Shown piece by piece: positions 33,821 to 41,811 of a stretch of 64,000 nucleotides of DNA. Within the stretch, counting starts at the first letter, position 1. Every line of letters begins with the position of its first letter. Both the position numbers and the translations under genes were made by a program. This DNA comes from Bacteroidetes bacterium 43-93. GTDB lineage: Bacteria; Bacteroidota; Bacteroidia; Chitinophagales; Chitinophagaceae. Below the pieces are notes generated by a model. It was not told the origin of the DNA, made no database searches, and was given only the letters and a program-made list of their open reading frames with translations. The stretch lies in the NCBI GenBank assembly GCA_001897855.1, contig MKUO01000023.1, forward strand, positions 62,001 through 126,000, given 5' to 3'.

Positions 33821-36800
33821 ATGACCTGTTACAAGCATATTCTTTTTTTTGTTTCGTTCCTTTTCGCTTTTCTCAGTCCATCCGTTTACGCACAGCCGGT
33901 ATATCGCGGGCAACCAACCAGGATATTGCCAAATACGAAGGCTCATTGGGTAGATAGTGTTTATGACAAACTCGAAGATTCAGAAAAGATAGGTCAGCTT
34001 TTTATGGTTGCCGCTTATTCAGGCGGTAAGAATTACAATGAAGAAGATATAAAAAAATTGATATCTGAGCGGCGCATTGGCGGCCTCATATTTATGCAGG
34101 GAACAGCTGAAGCCCAGGCGTCGCTTACCAACCTGTACCAGCAAATGGCTTATGTACCCCTGTTAATAGGTATGGATGCAGAATGGGGCCTGGGTATGCG
34201 CCTTACCGGCGTAGCTAATATGCCCCATTCCATGATGATAGGTGCTACGCACGATACTGCCATTGCTTACCGTATAGGGCAGGCTATTGGCATGCAGTGC
34301 AAAAGGCTGGGGGTGCATATCGATTTTGCTCCCGTTGTAGATATCAATAATAACCCGGAGAACCCTATTATCAACGCCCGGTCTTTTGGGGAGGATAAAA
34401 ACTGGGTTACTAAAATGTCCATCGCTTATATGCATGGCTTGCAGGGCATGGGGGTTATTGCCTGCGCGAAACACTTTCCCGGCCACGGCGATACCAAAGT
34501 AGATTCTCATAACGATCTGCCTACCATTAATAAATCTTTGGCCCAGCTAGACACGCTGGAACTTTACCCATTCCGCGAAATGATAAAGGCCGGAATTAAA
34601 AGTGTAATGGTGGCCCACCTAAACATACCAGCACTGGAAACTGAACCAAATGTACCTACTACATTATCAAAAAACACTATCAACGGTTTACTGAAAACCC
34701 GTATGGGCTTCAAAGGATTGGTATTTACAGATGCGCTGAACATGCAGGGCGTAACCAAATATTATACACCGGGTGATGTGGATGTACGCGCCTTAATAGC
34801 AGGTAATGATATGCTGCTGTTTTCGCAGGATGTACCTGTTGCCATGCAAAAGATACAGGAAGCACTGACCGATGGAAGGCTTAGCTGGAAGGACATTGAA
34901 GGCAAGGTAAAAAAGATACTGGCTGCTAAATATGATGCAGGGCTTTCTGTATTTAAACCGGTAGAATCTGTAAACATCACCAACGACCTGAATCAATATA
35001 CAGAACAGCTTCGCTCCCAAACTGCTAAGAAATCTGTAACCCTCGTGCGTGACCGGAATTTTATCCTCACAGACCTTCTAAATAGCAGGAAGCACGTAGG
35101 GTATATAGGTATCAACGCTACGGACAGCACACGGCTTAGTAACGAATTGCTGAAAGCACTGCCTGATATGAAAGTGCGCTGGCTGCCCAAAGGTGTAATG
35201 ACCTCTGTTGCTAATAAAATAGCAGGCGACGCCACTGATGATGATATTACTATTGTAGCTATTCATAACATGACCTTCTACCCCACCAATGGTAACTATG
35301 GACTGGACGAACAGCAGATGGCCTTCATCAAACAGATGGCTAATAAACGTAGTGTGATGATCGTATTATTGGGCAATGCGTATTTGATGAAGAATATCTG
35401 TGAAGTGGGTTCTGCAATTGTTGCTTATGAAGACGATACTACTACCGAAAACATGGTAGCCCGCGTGCTGTTACGGAAAGAAGATGCACGTGGCGTGCTT
35501 CCTGTAACACCATGTATAGATATGCAAACCGAAGGCCCTGCATTAATTGCAGCAGGCAAAGCCGGAGCGCAAAAATCTGATGAATTGAAATACCTTGACT
35601 TCGCGGAAGACGCAGGTGTTATCAATAACCAGGCGCTTACGAAACTGGACATGTTTATACAGCGCGCTATTGCAGACGGTGCCACTCCCGGGTGCCGTGT
35701 GTTGGCTGCTAAAGACGGAAAAGTATTTTACGACAAAGCTTTTGGATATTATACCTATAAAAAAGATAAAGCTGTAGATAAGAATACCATTTACGATGTA
35801 GCCTCTGTAACCAAAATATTAGCTACCACGCTTGGTGTGATGCGCCTCTATGAAACCGGCAAACTATCACTGGATAAGACAATTGGCGATTACCTGCCAT
35901 GGACACGCCAAAGCAACAAGGCAGACCTGAAAATACGCGACCTGCTGATGCACCAGGCAGGCCTTAAAAGCTGGATACCTTTCTATCGTGAGACAATGGA
36001 TGCTAAGGGCAACCTACGACCAGACCTTTATAGCAGCAAGCCGGATAATAATAACTGGATACAGGTAGCTAGCGGACTGTACCTGCGTGGCGATTATGTT
36101 GACTCTATATGGAGCGAAATACTGGCCAGCCCCCTTGAAAACAAAGGCCGCTATGTGTATAGCGATCTTGATTTCTATTTTCTTGCTGCGATCGTTGAAA
36201 AGATATCCGGGCAACACCTGGATCAATATGTAGATCAGCAGTTCTACAAACCGCTTGGTTTAAAATATATCACTTACCTGCCTCTGAAAAAATTCAATCA
36301 GTCGCAGATAGCGCCGAGCGAAAATGATCTTTTCTTCAGGCATCAGCAGCTAATAGGTTATGTACACGACCAGGGTGCCGCATTATTTGGGGGTGTTGCC
36401 GGCCATGCAGGCATCTTCTCTACTGCCAACGATGTTGCCGTGATCTTCCAGATGCTGCTGAACAAGGGCACCTATGGCGGTAAACGATATTTCAAAAAGG
36501 AAACAGTAGAACTGTTTACACGTTATAACAGTACCATCAGCCGCCGCGGGCTTGCATTTGATAAACCGATACCGGATGCAGATGATGCAGGCCCAACAGG
36601 CAACCGATGCAGCGGCTACACTTTTGGCCACCAGGGCTTTACAGGTACCTGCGTTTGGGCCGATCCTGCTACCGGAATTTTGTTTGTATTCCTGTCTAAC
36701 AGGCTGCAGCCTTCGTCTGATAATAATATGATCAATAAAATGAGCGTGCGTACGGTATCACAGGATTATATATATGAATCTTTGGGATTCCCGATCAACC

Positions 36801-36856
36801 ACGAACGCCCTGCTTTGTATAAAAAAGAACTTGCCGAGAACCTGGCAAACAAATAA
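33821..36856 (+). CDS. Fusion of glycoside hydrolase family 3 (NagZ-like) and class C beta-lactamase-type serine hydrolase
   Basis: 1011 residues from the ATG at 33821, chosen because it opens a signal peptide ending near V-Y-A-Q. The GH3 part (~40-600) shows I-G-G-L-I-F-M-Q-G-T, the NagZ-type loop K217-H218-F-P-G-H-G-D-T-x-x-D-S-H, and the nucleophile D304 in F-T-D-A-L-N-M. The C-terminal ~390 residues are a penicillin-recognising serine hydrolase: S662-V-T-K665, Y-S-D near 770, and G-H-Q-G-F-T-G-T near the end. The pair suggests periplasmic turnover of cell-wall fragments, removing GlcNAc and acting on D-Ala or ester bonds, but the activity is inferred. The frame is also open upstream to 33737, through the terminator. 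Confidence 0.9.
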   Translation: MTCYKHILFFVSFLFAFLSPSVYAQPVYRGQPTRILPNTKAHWVDSVYDKLEDSEKIGQLFMVAAYSGGKNYNEEDIKKLISERRIGGLIFMQGTAEAQASLTNLYQQMAYVPLLIGMDAEWGLGMRLTGVANMPHSMMIGATHDTAIAYRIGQAIGMQCKRLGVHIDFAPVVDINNNPENPIINARSFGEDKNWVTKMSIAYMHGLQGMGVIACAKHFPGHGDTKVDSHNDLPTINKSLAQLDTLELYPFREMIKAGIKSVMVAHLNIPALETEPNVPTTLSKNTINGLLKTRMGFKGLVFTDALNMQGVTKYYTPGDVDVRALIAGNDMLLFSQDVPVAMQKIQEALTDGRLSWKDIEGKVKKILAAKYDAGLSVFKPVESVNITNDLNQYTEQLRSQTAKKSVTLVRDRNFILTDLLNSRKHVGYIGINATDSTRLSNELLKALPDMKVRWLPKGVMTSVANKIAGDATDDDITIVAIHNMTFYPTNGNYGLDEQQMAFIKQMANKRSVMIVLLGNAYLMKNICEVGSAIVAYEDDTTTENMVARVLLRKEDARGVLPVTPCIDMQTEGPALIAAGKAGAQKSDELKYLDFAEDAGVINNQALTKLDMFIQRAIADGATPGCRVLAAKDGKVFYDKAFGYYTYKKDKAVDKNTIYDVASVTKILATTLGVMRLYETGKLSLDKTIGDYLPWTRQSNKADLKIRDLLMHQAGLKSWIPFYRETMDAKGNLRPDLYSSKPDNNNWIQVASGLYLRGDYVDSIWSEILASPLENKGRYVYSDLDFYFLAAIVEKISGQHLDQYVDQQFYKPLGLKYITYLPLKKFNQSQIAPSENDLFFRHQQLIGYVHDQGAALFGGVAGHAGIFSTANDVAVIFQMLLNKGTYGGKRYFKKETVELFTRYNSTISRRGLAFDKPIPDADDAGPTGNRCSGYTFGHQGFTGTCVWADPATGILFVFLSNRLQPSSDNNMINKMSVRTVSQDYIYESLGFPINHERPALYKKELAENLANK

Positions 36857-36861
36857 TTCCC

Positions 36862-36890
36862 AAAGGCTCCGTAAAACGGGGCCTTTATTC
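36862..36890 (+). terminator. Terminator of the GH3 fusion gene
   Basis: An 11-bp stem with one G-T pair (36862-36872 with 36876-36886) and 3-base loop is followed by a T-rich stretch. It lies just after the stop codon. Confidence 0.8.
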
Positions 36891-36898
36891 ATAAATAT

Positions 36899-36906
36899 TA
36901 TCTTTG
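36899..36906 (+). promoter_or_regulatory. -7 element with C-run, E1 dehydrogenase gene
   Basis: TATCTTTG is followed by CCCCC and lies 17 nt before the ATG. No -33 TTG is seen at 17-23 nt. The sequence around the likely start of transcription is the same as at 21755 and 60350. Confidence 0.5.
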
Positions 36907-36923
36907 CCCCCTAAATTATTGCT

Positions 36924-38903
36924 ATGCAATTTGACAGAAGCGGCTTTGATAACGATAAACTCATTGACCTGTATATACAACTGGTGCGTCCCCGCATGAT
37001 CGAAGAGAAAATGCTGGTACTGCTACGCCAGGGCAGGGTGAGCAAATGGTTTAGCGGTATCGGGCAGGAGGCTATTGCTGTCGGCGCTACTATGGCACTC
37101 GATAGTGATGAGTATATAATGCCGCTGCACCGCAACCTGGGCGTATTCACTACCCGCAAAATGCCCTTCGATAAATTGTTTATGCAATGGCAGGGTAAGA
37201 AAGAAGGTTTCAGCAAAGCGCGCGAACGTTCTTTTCACTTTGGCGCCAATGAATACCATATATGTGGTATGATCTCTCACCTCGGTCCGCAACTGGCTAT
37301 TGCAGATGGTATAGCGCTGGCGCATAAACTACGCAAGGAAAATAAAGTATCACTGGCATTCAGCGGCGATGGTGGCACCAGCGAGGGCGATTTCCACGAG
37401 GCGCTGAACGTGGCTGCAGTATGGGGTTTGCCTGTCATCTTTATTATAGAAAACAATGGTTACGGCCTGAGCACGCCTGTTAATGAGCAGTTTGTTTGCA
37501 AGCAACTGGCAGACAGGGCTGTTGGCTACGGCATGAAGGGCATTACTATTGATGGTAACAATATACTAGAAGTATATAAGACCGTAAGCGAGGCAAGAGA
37601 ATATTGCATTCGTGAGCAAAAACCAATACTCATAGAATGTATGACCTTCCGTATGCGCGGACATGAGGAAGCGAGCGGCGTAAAATATGTACCTAAAGAG
37701 CTTTTTGAAGAATGGGGCAAAAAAGATCCCGTTGCCAATTTCGAAGCTTTCCTGTTAGAAAAATCTATTCTGTCCCAATACCTGATAAAAGACATCAGGG
37801 ATGGTATACAAAAAGAAATAGAAGAGGGCCTGGCTACTGGTTTTGCAGCTGCGCCGGTTGTTGCCAATACCGCTGATGAAATGAATGATGTGTATGCTCC
37901 TGCGAACAATCATGCTGTTGCACCTGCAACAGGTAACAGGTCTGACATGAAATTCATCAATGCCATAAGCGATGGCCTGCGCCAAAGTATGGAGAAGCAT
38001 CCTAACCTGGTATTGATGGGACAGGATATCGCTGAATACGGCGGAGCTTTTAAAGTGACGGATGGTTTTGTTGCACAGTTTGGCAAAGAGCGTGTACGCA
38101 ATACACCGCTTTGTGAAAGTGCTATAGTAGGTACCGCGCTCGGCTTGTCCATCAAAGGTTTCAAATCTATGATGGAGATGCAGTTTGCCGACTTTGTTAC
38201 CGTTGGCTTCAACCAGATCATTAACAACCTTGCCAAAATATATTATCGCTGGGGACAGAATGCTGATGTGGTCATCCGTATGCCAACGGGTGGTGGTGTA
38301 GGTGCAGGACCATTCCACTCACAAAGTAACGAGGCATGGTTCACGCATACTCCCGGACTCAAGGTGATCTACCCATCTACGCCGGAAGATGCTAAAGGCC
38401 TGCTGATAGCCGCTATTGAAGATCCTAACCCTGTTATGTTCTTCGAGCACAAAGCATTGTATCGCAGCATAACAGGCAGCGTTCCTGATGATTACTATAC
38501 TATTGAGATAGGCAAGGCAAAACAAGTGCAGGAAGGTTCGGATATCAGCATTATCACATACGGCAGTGGCGTGCATTGGGCATTGGGCTATGCTGCAAAT
38601 CACCGGGATATATCTTTTGACATATTAGACCTCCGTACCCTGCTGCCGCTTGATTACGATGCCATCCGGGCTTCTGTAAAGCGTACCGGCAAAGTGTTGC
38701 TGTTGCACGAGGATACTTTGATAGGCGGCCTCGGTGGAGAGATCGCGGCGTGGATATCCGAAAACTGCTTTGAATTGCTGGATGCGCCTATAGTACGTTG
38801 CGCAAGCCTGGATACACCGGTTCCTTTTGCTATAGAACTGGAGCAAAACTTCCTGGCCAAGGCCAGGCTGGATGAATCAGTCCGGAAACTATCGGCTTAT
38901 TAA
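36924..38903 (+). CDS. 2-oxoacid dehydrogenase E1, fused alpha and beta subunits
   Basis: 659 residues. Residues 1-~320 are the alpha part, with the thiamine diphosphate motif S-G-D-G-G-T-S-E-G-D-F-H-E (near 148-160) and the N-N-G-Y-G-L partner site. A Pro/Ala/Asn linker (~320-340) leads to the beta part from about 342: M-G-Q-D-I-A-E-Y-G-G-A-F, then the C-terminal transketolase-type domain. Together they decarboxylate a 2-oxo acid (pyruvate, branched-chain or acetoin type) and load E2 lipoyl groups. The fused form is common in Bacteroidota. E2 and E3 are not in the window, so the substrate is open; the pattern is closest to branched-chain E1. Confidence 0.9.
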   Translation: MQFDRSGFDNDKLIDLYIQLVRPRMIEEKMLVLLRQGRVSKWFSGIGQEAIAVGATMALDSDEYIMPLHRNLGVFTTRKMPFDKLFMQWQGKKEGFSKARERSFHFGANEYHICGMISHLGPQLAIADGIALAHKLRKENKVSLAFSGDGGTSEGDFHEALNVAAVWGLPVIFIIENNGYGLSTPVNEQFVCKQLADRAVGYGMKGITIDGNNILEVYKTVSEAREYCIREQKPILIECMTFRMRGHEEASGVKYVPKELFEEWGKKDPVANFEAFLLEKSILSQYLIKDIRDGIQKEIEEGLATGFAAAPVVANTADEMNDVYAPANNHAVAPATGNRSDMKFINAISDGLRQSMEKHPNLVLMGQDIAEYGGAFKVTDGFVAQFGKERVRNTPLCESAIVGTALGLSIKGFKSMMEMQFADFVTVGFNQIINNLAKIYYRWGQNADVVIRMPTGGGVGAGPFHSQSNEAWFTHTPGLKVIYPSTPEDAKGLLIAAIEDPNPVMFFEHKALYRSITGSVPDDYYTIEIGKAKQVQEGSDISIITYGSGVHWALGYAANHRDISFDILDLRTLLPLDYDAIRASVKRTGKVLLLHEDTLIGGLGGEIAAWISENCFELLDAPIVRCASLDTPVPFAIELEQNFLAKARLDESVRKLSAY

Positions 38904-38913
38904 ACTTTTAATA

Positions 38914-38945
38914 AAACGCCTTGTAATAAAAGGCGTTTATTATTT
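38914..38945 (+). terminator. Terminator of the E1 gene
   Basis: A 9-bp stem AAACGCCTT/AAGGCGTTT (38914-38922 with 38930-38938) is followed by ATTATTTT. It lies 10 nt past the stop codon. Confidence 0.75.
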
Positions 38946-38966
38946 TCGTTGACGAATACTCATCTC

Positions 38967-39812
38967 ATGCGTAAACCAGGTTTACTATTATTATCCGCTG
39001 CCTTGCTGTTACAATCCTGCAGCAACAACGATAATCCTAACAGGGGCAAACCAATAGTGTTAGGAGATTCATCTACTATCGTTACAGAAAACGATCCTCA
39101 ATATCTGCAGGATTTTGTGGCTGATATTAAAATGAAACAAGCGGAGCCTGAACAGCCCGCTACACCTGCACCGGTGGATGATACAGCTGCAAAACAAGCA
39201 GCAGCAGAAAAAGAGGCAACACCCGCAGTTGCTCCGCCGGAAGCACAGGCTCCTAAAGACAATGGCCTGACCGTAGCATTCAAAGATGTAACTGTTCTTA
39301 TACCCAATATCGTTACGCGTTCCTATCGCCAGCAGAATTTACAAAAAGCCAATGGCGCAAGCTATGAGTTGGTGAGTGGCAATATAAACGGCAATCATAT
39401 CCGTACCAGTGGCGGTAAGGTTGCAAAGGTTTCCCAGCGCTATCAAACTATAATAGCTATAAAAAATGAATTAGGGACATTGTACCTGGAGTCTCTAAAT
39501 ACTACATCAGACTGGGAAGCATTAAGGGGCCGGAATGATGATTATACTATCAGCGGCCTCGACGATCGCCATCTCGAATACCTGAAAACATCGCCTGCCG
39601 GTATACGCAATGCTGTAACCCGTGCTGCAAAGAGCAAGCGCATGAGCAGGGCAACAGAACAAAAATGGCTGAATAGCATTAAGCATGTGCGCAATACCAA
39701 TCAGAAACCAATGGTGGTGGTTCTGCGAAGCGTAATGTGGAAGATAGATGGCAAAGGCGCTGACGGAAGAAACTTCTCCAAACAAATACGACTGGATATT
39801 CCCTTAAAATAG
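38967..39812 (+). CDS. Putative lipoprotein, unknown function
   Basis: 281 residues from the ATG at 38967; the open frame starts earlier only with TTG. The lipobox L-L-Q-S-C is near residue 18. A low-complexity segment rich in A, P, E and K (~55-100) separates the anchor from a globular part (~105-281). That part ends with a strand-rich W-K-I-D-G-K-G-A-D-G-R-N-F pattern. No known domain is recognised. A surface or periplasmic role is likely from the lipid anchor alone. Confidence 0.75.
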   Translation: MRKPGLLLLSAALLLQSCSNNDNPNRGKPIVLGDSSTIVTENDPQYLQDFVADIKMKQAEPEQPATPAPVDDTAAKQAAAEKEATPAVAPPEAQAPKDNGLTVAFKDVTVLIPNIVTRSYRQQNLQKANGASYELVSGNINGNHIRTSGGKVAKVSQRYQTIIAIKNELGTLYLESLNTTSDWEALRGRNDDYTISGLDDRHLEYLKTSPAGIRNAVTRAAKSKRMSRATEQKWLNSIKHVRNTNQKPMVVVLRSVMWKIDGKGADGRNFSKQIRLDIPLK

Positions 39813-39815
39813 TAA

Positions 39816-39851
39816 AACGAAAGAGCCCGTATCACTACAGGCTCTTTCGTT
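39816..39851. terminator. Bidirectional terminator between lipoprotein and ridA-type gene
   Basis: A 12-bp perfect outer stem (39816-39827 with 39840-39851) is extended by three further pairs after one mismatch, with loop TCAC. It sits between convergent genes. Confidence 0.9.
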
Positions 39852-39864
39852 ATCATTGAATATA

Positions 39865-40278
39865 TTAGTCAATAGTCGCTATACACTTCAGCTCAATAGC
39901 TATAGGAGTAGGCAGTGAATTGATCTCTACCGTTGTGCGGCAGGGTTGATTGTCTTTGAAATACTCTGCGTAGATCTTATTATAAGTAGCAAAGTCGCGC
40001 TTCATATTTACCAGGAAAACAGTAACATCTACCAGTTTATCCCAGCTGCTGCCACTTTCTTCCAGTACTATACGTACATTCTCAAATACATTGCGGCACT
40101 GAGCTGCGAAATCAAATTCCAGGAAGTTGCCATTCTTATCCAGTTGCAGGCCCGGTATTTCATTAGTTACCGTACGCGGCCCTATGCCCGATAAAAATAA
40201 AAGATTGCCAACGCGGCGCGCATGAGGATACAATCCTACCGGTGCCGGCGCTTTATCTGTAGATATACGTTCGCTCAT
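39865..40278 (-). CDS. RidA/YjgF-family deaminase, possible 2-aminomuconate deaminase
   Basis: 137 residues, the usual small trimeric chorismate-mutase-like fold. Conserved elements are L-F-L-S-G-I-G-P-R near 28-36, the C-R-N-V-F-E-N-V segment, and C-R-T-T-V-E-I-N-S-L-P near 112-122 with the Arg that holds the carboxylate. General RidA hydrolyses reactive enamines. 2-aminomuconate deaminase of the meta-cleavage branch of kynurenine breakdown also belongs here. It lies 37 nt after an aldehyde dehydrogenase of the type that makes 2-aminomuconate, which supports the specific role. Confidence 0.85.
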   Translation of the reverse strand: MSERISTDKAPAPVGLYPHARRVGNLLFLSGIGPRTVTNEIPGLQLDKNGNFLEFDFAAQCRNVFENVRIVLEESGSSWDKLVDVTVFLVNMKRDFATYNKIYAEYFKDNQPCRTTVEINSLPTPIAIELKCIATID

Positions 40279-40283
40279 ATAAG

Positions 40284-40315
40284 TTCAAAAGTAAAAAATT
40301 CAAAAGTAAAAACGA
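40284..40315. repeat. Heptad-like direct repeats between the aldehyde dehydrogenase and RidA genes
   Basis: TTCAAAAGTAAAAA occurs twice, at 40284 and 40299 (period 15, i.e. two heptads plus one base). The words resemble the AAGTCAA class found in the nuo gaps. Confidence 0.45.
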
Positions 40316-41773
40316 CTATAGGTCAATGCATACATTCTTTACATCGGTAAAGAATTTCAACGCATCCCAGCCACCTTCTCGCCCTACACCTGAGTTTTTA
40401 AATCCGCCAAATGGTGTACGCAGATCGCGCAGCAACCAGCAGTTCACCCAAATGATACCACTGTGCACTTTTGCTGCAACACGATTAGCGCGGCTTACAT
40501 CCTGCGTCCATATCGTTGCAGCTAGTCCGTAGTCACTGATATTTGCCAGTTGCAATGCTTCGTCTTCTGTCTTAAATGGCTGTATGGTTACTACCGGTCC
40601 GAATATTTCTTCCATATTGGTACGGCAGTGCGGACCCAATCCTTCTATAATAGTAGGCTGTATAAAATAGCCATTGGCGCATCGGCCTGTCCCTTTGATG
40701 GCATTGCCACCAAGTAATATAGTACCCCCTTCTTCTTTTGCCAGTTCTATGCAGCTCATCACCTTATCAAAGTGCATTTTGCTTACAACAGCGCCTTGTC
40801 TGCTGCTGTCTTCCAGCGGGTCGCCAACAGTTAGCTTCCGCGCACGTTCTATAAATTCAGCTTTGAATTTTTCGTAGATGCTTTCTTCTACCAATATCCG
40901 GCTGCCGCATAGACATATCTGTCCCTGGTTGGCAAAAGACGACTGCAGCGTTGTACGCATCATCTTATCCCAGTCACAATCTGCAAATATGATATTTGGG
41001 TTTTTACCTCCCAGCTCCAAGGATATTTTCTTGAACATCGGGGCTGCCGTGGCAGCTATGTCTTTACCTGCGCGTGTGCTACCGGTAAATGATATGGCCT
41101 TGATATCCGGGTGTGCTACAATGGCGCTGCCGCAATTAGGGCCCGCTCCATGTAATATATTCAGCACACCGGCCGGTAAGCCTGCTTCCCTGCAAATGAC
41201 GCTCAATAAATACGCAGTCATTGGCGTCACCTCGCTTGGCTTGGCAACAACACAGTTACCTGCTGCCAGCGCCGGCGCTATCTTCCAGGTAAACAAGTAC
41301 AAAGGCAGATTCCAAGGTGAGATACAACCTACAACACCTATCGGCTGGCGAAGGGTGTAGTTGATCGTGCCATTCTCCATATTATGACTTTCGGTAGCAA
41401 AGTGCATCAGCCCGGTTGCAAAGAAGCGAAAGTTGCTCGACGCACGTGGTATGTCTACTTTCTTGCTTAGCCACAACGGCTTCCCATTATCATTGGTTTC
41501 AGCCAGCGCCAGCGCATCCAGGTTTTCATCTATCAGCTCGGCTATCTTGTTCAGTATCTTAAAACGTTCTTCCGCAGGCGTGGTACTCCATTCGGGAAAT
41601 GCCGCCTTTGCAGCACCTACTGCTTCTTCCACATCTTTGGCATCGCTGTCGGGTATCTGGCTATAGACCGCACCGGTTGCGGGGTTTACATTATCTATAT
41701 ACTTTCCGTTGAGCGGAGCCTGCAGATCACCGGCTATATAGTTAGCTATCTGCTTCGGAGCTTCTAAATTCAT
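40316..41773 (-). CDS. Aldehyde dehydrogenase, 2-aminomuconic/2-hydroxymuconic semialdehyde type
   Basis: 485 residues from the ATG at 41773; three codons upstream there is only a TTG. It is a complete NAD-dependent ALDH: S-P-W-N-L-P-L-Y near 157, G-S-T-R-A-G near 232, E-L-G-G-K-N-P near 256, and the catalytic Cys in N-Q-G-Q-I-C near 286-291. E-E-I-F-G-P-V-V near 390 also fits. The overall pattern with a RidA partner fits 2-aminomuconic semialdehyde dehydrogenase, but specificity cannot be proved from motifs. It has its own promoter, lying partly in the upstream gene. Confidence 0.85.
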   Translation of the reverse strand: MNLEAPKQIANYIAGDLQAPLNGKYIDNVNPATGAVYSQIPDSDAKDVEEAVGAAKAAFPEWSTTPAEERFKILNKIAELIDENLDALALAETNDNGKPLWLSKKVDIPRASSNFRFFATGLMHFATESHNMENGTINYTLRQPIGVVGCISPWNLPLYLFTWKIAPALAAGNCVVAKPSEVTPMTAYLLSVICREAGLPAGVLNILHGAGPNCGSAIVAHPDIKAISFTGSTRAGKDIAATAAPMFKKISLELGGKNPNIIFADCDWDKMMRTTLQSSFANQGQICLCGSRILVEESIYEKFKAEFIERARKLTVGDPLEDSSRQGAVVSKMHFDKVMSCIELAKEEGGTILLGGNAIKGTGRCANGYFIQPTIIEGLGPHCRTNMEEIFGPVVTIQPFKTEDEALQLANISDYGLAATIWTQDVSRANRVAAKVHSGIIWVNCWLLRDLRTPFGGFKNSGVGREGGWDALKFFTDVKNVCIDL

Positions 41774-41779
41774 AGTTTG

Positions 41780-41811
41780 CAAAGGTAATTATACTTTAGA
41801 AGGCAACACAA
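41780..41811 (-). promoter_or_regulatory. Promoter of the aldehyde dehydrogenase/RidA pair
   Basis: TTG (41809-41811), 21 nt and TACCTTTG (41780-41787) on the minus strand match the consensus. The -7 box ends 6 nt before the ATG. The -33 part lies inside the 3-prime end of the persulfide dioxygenase gene. Confidence 0.6.
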
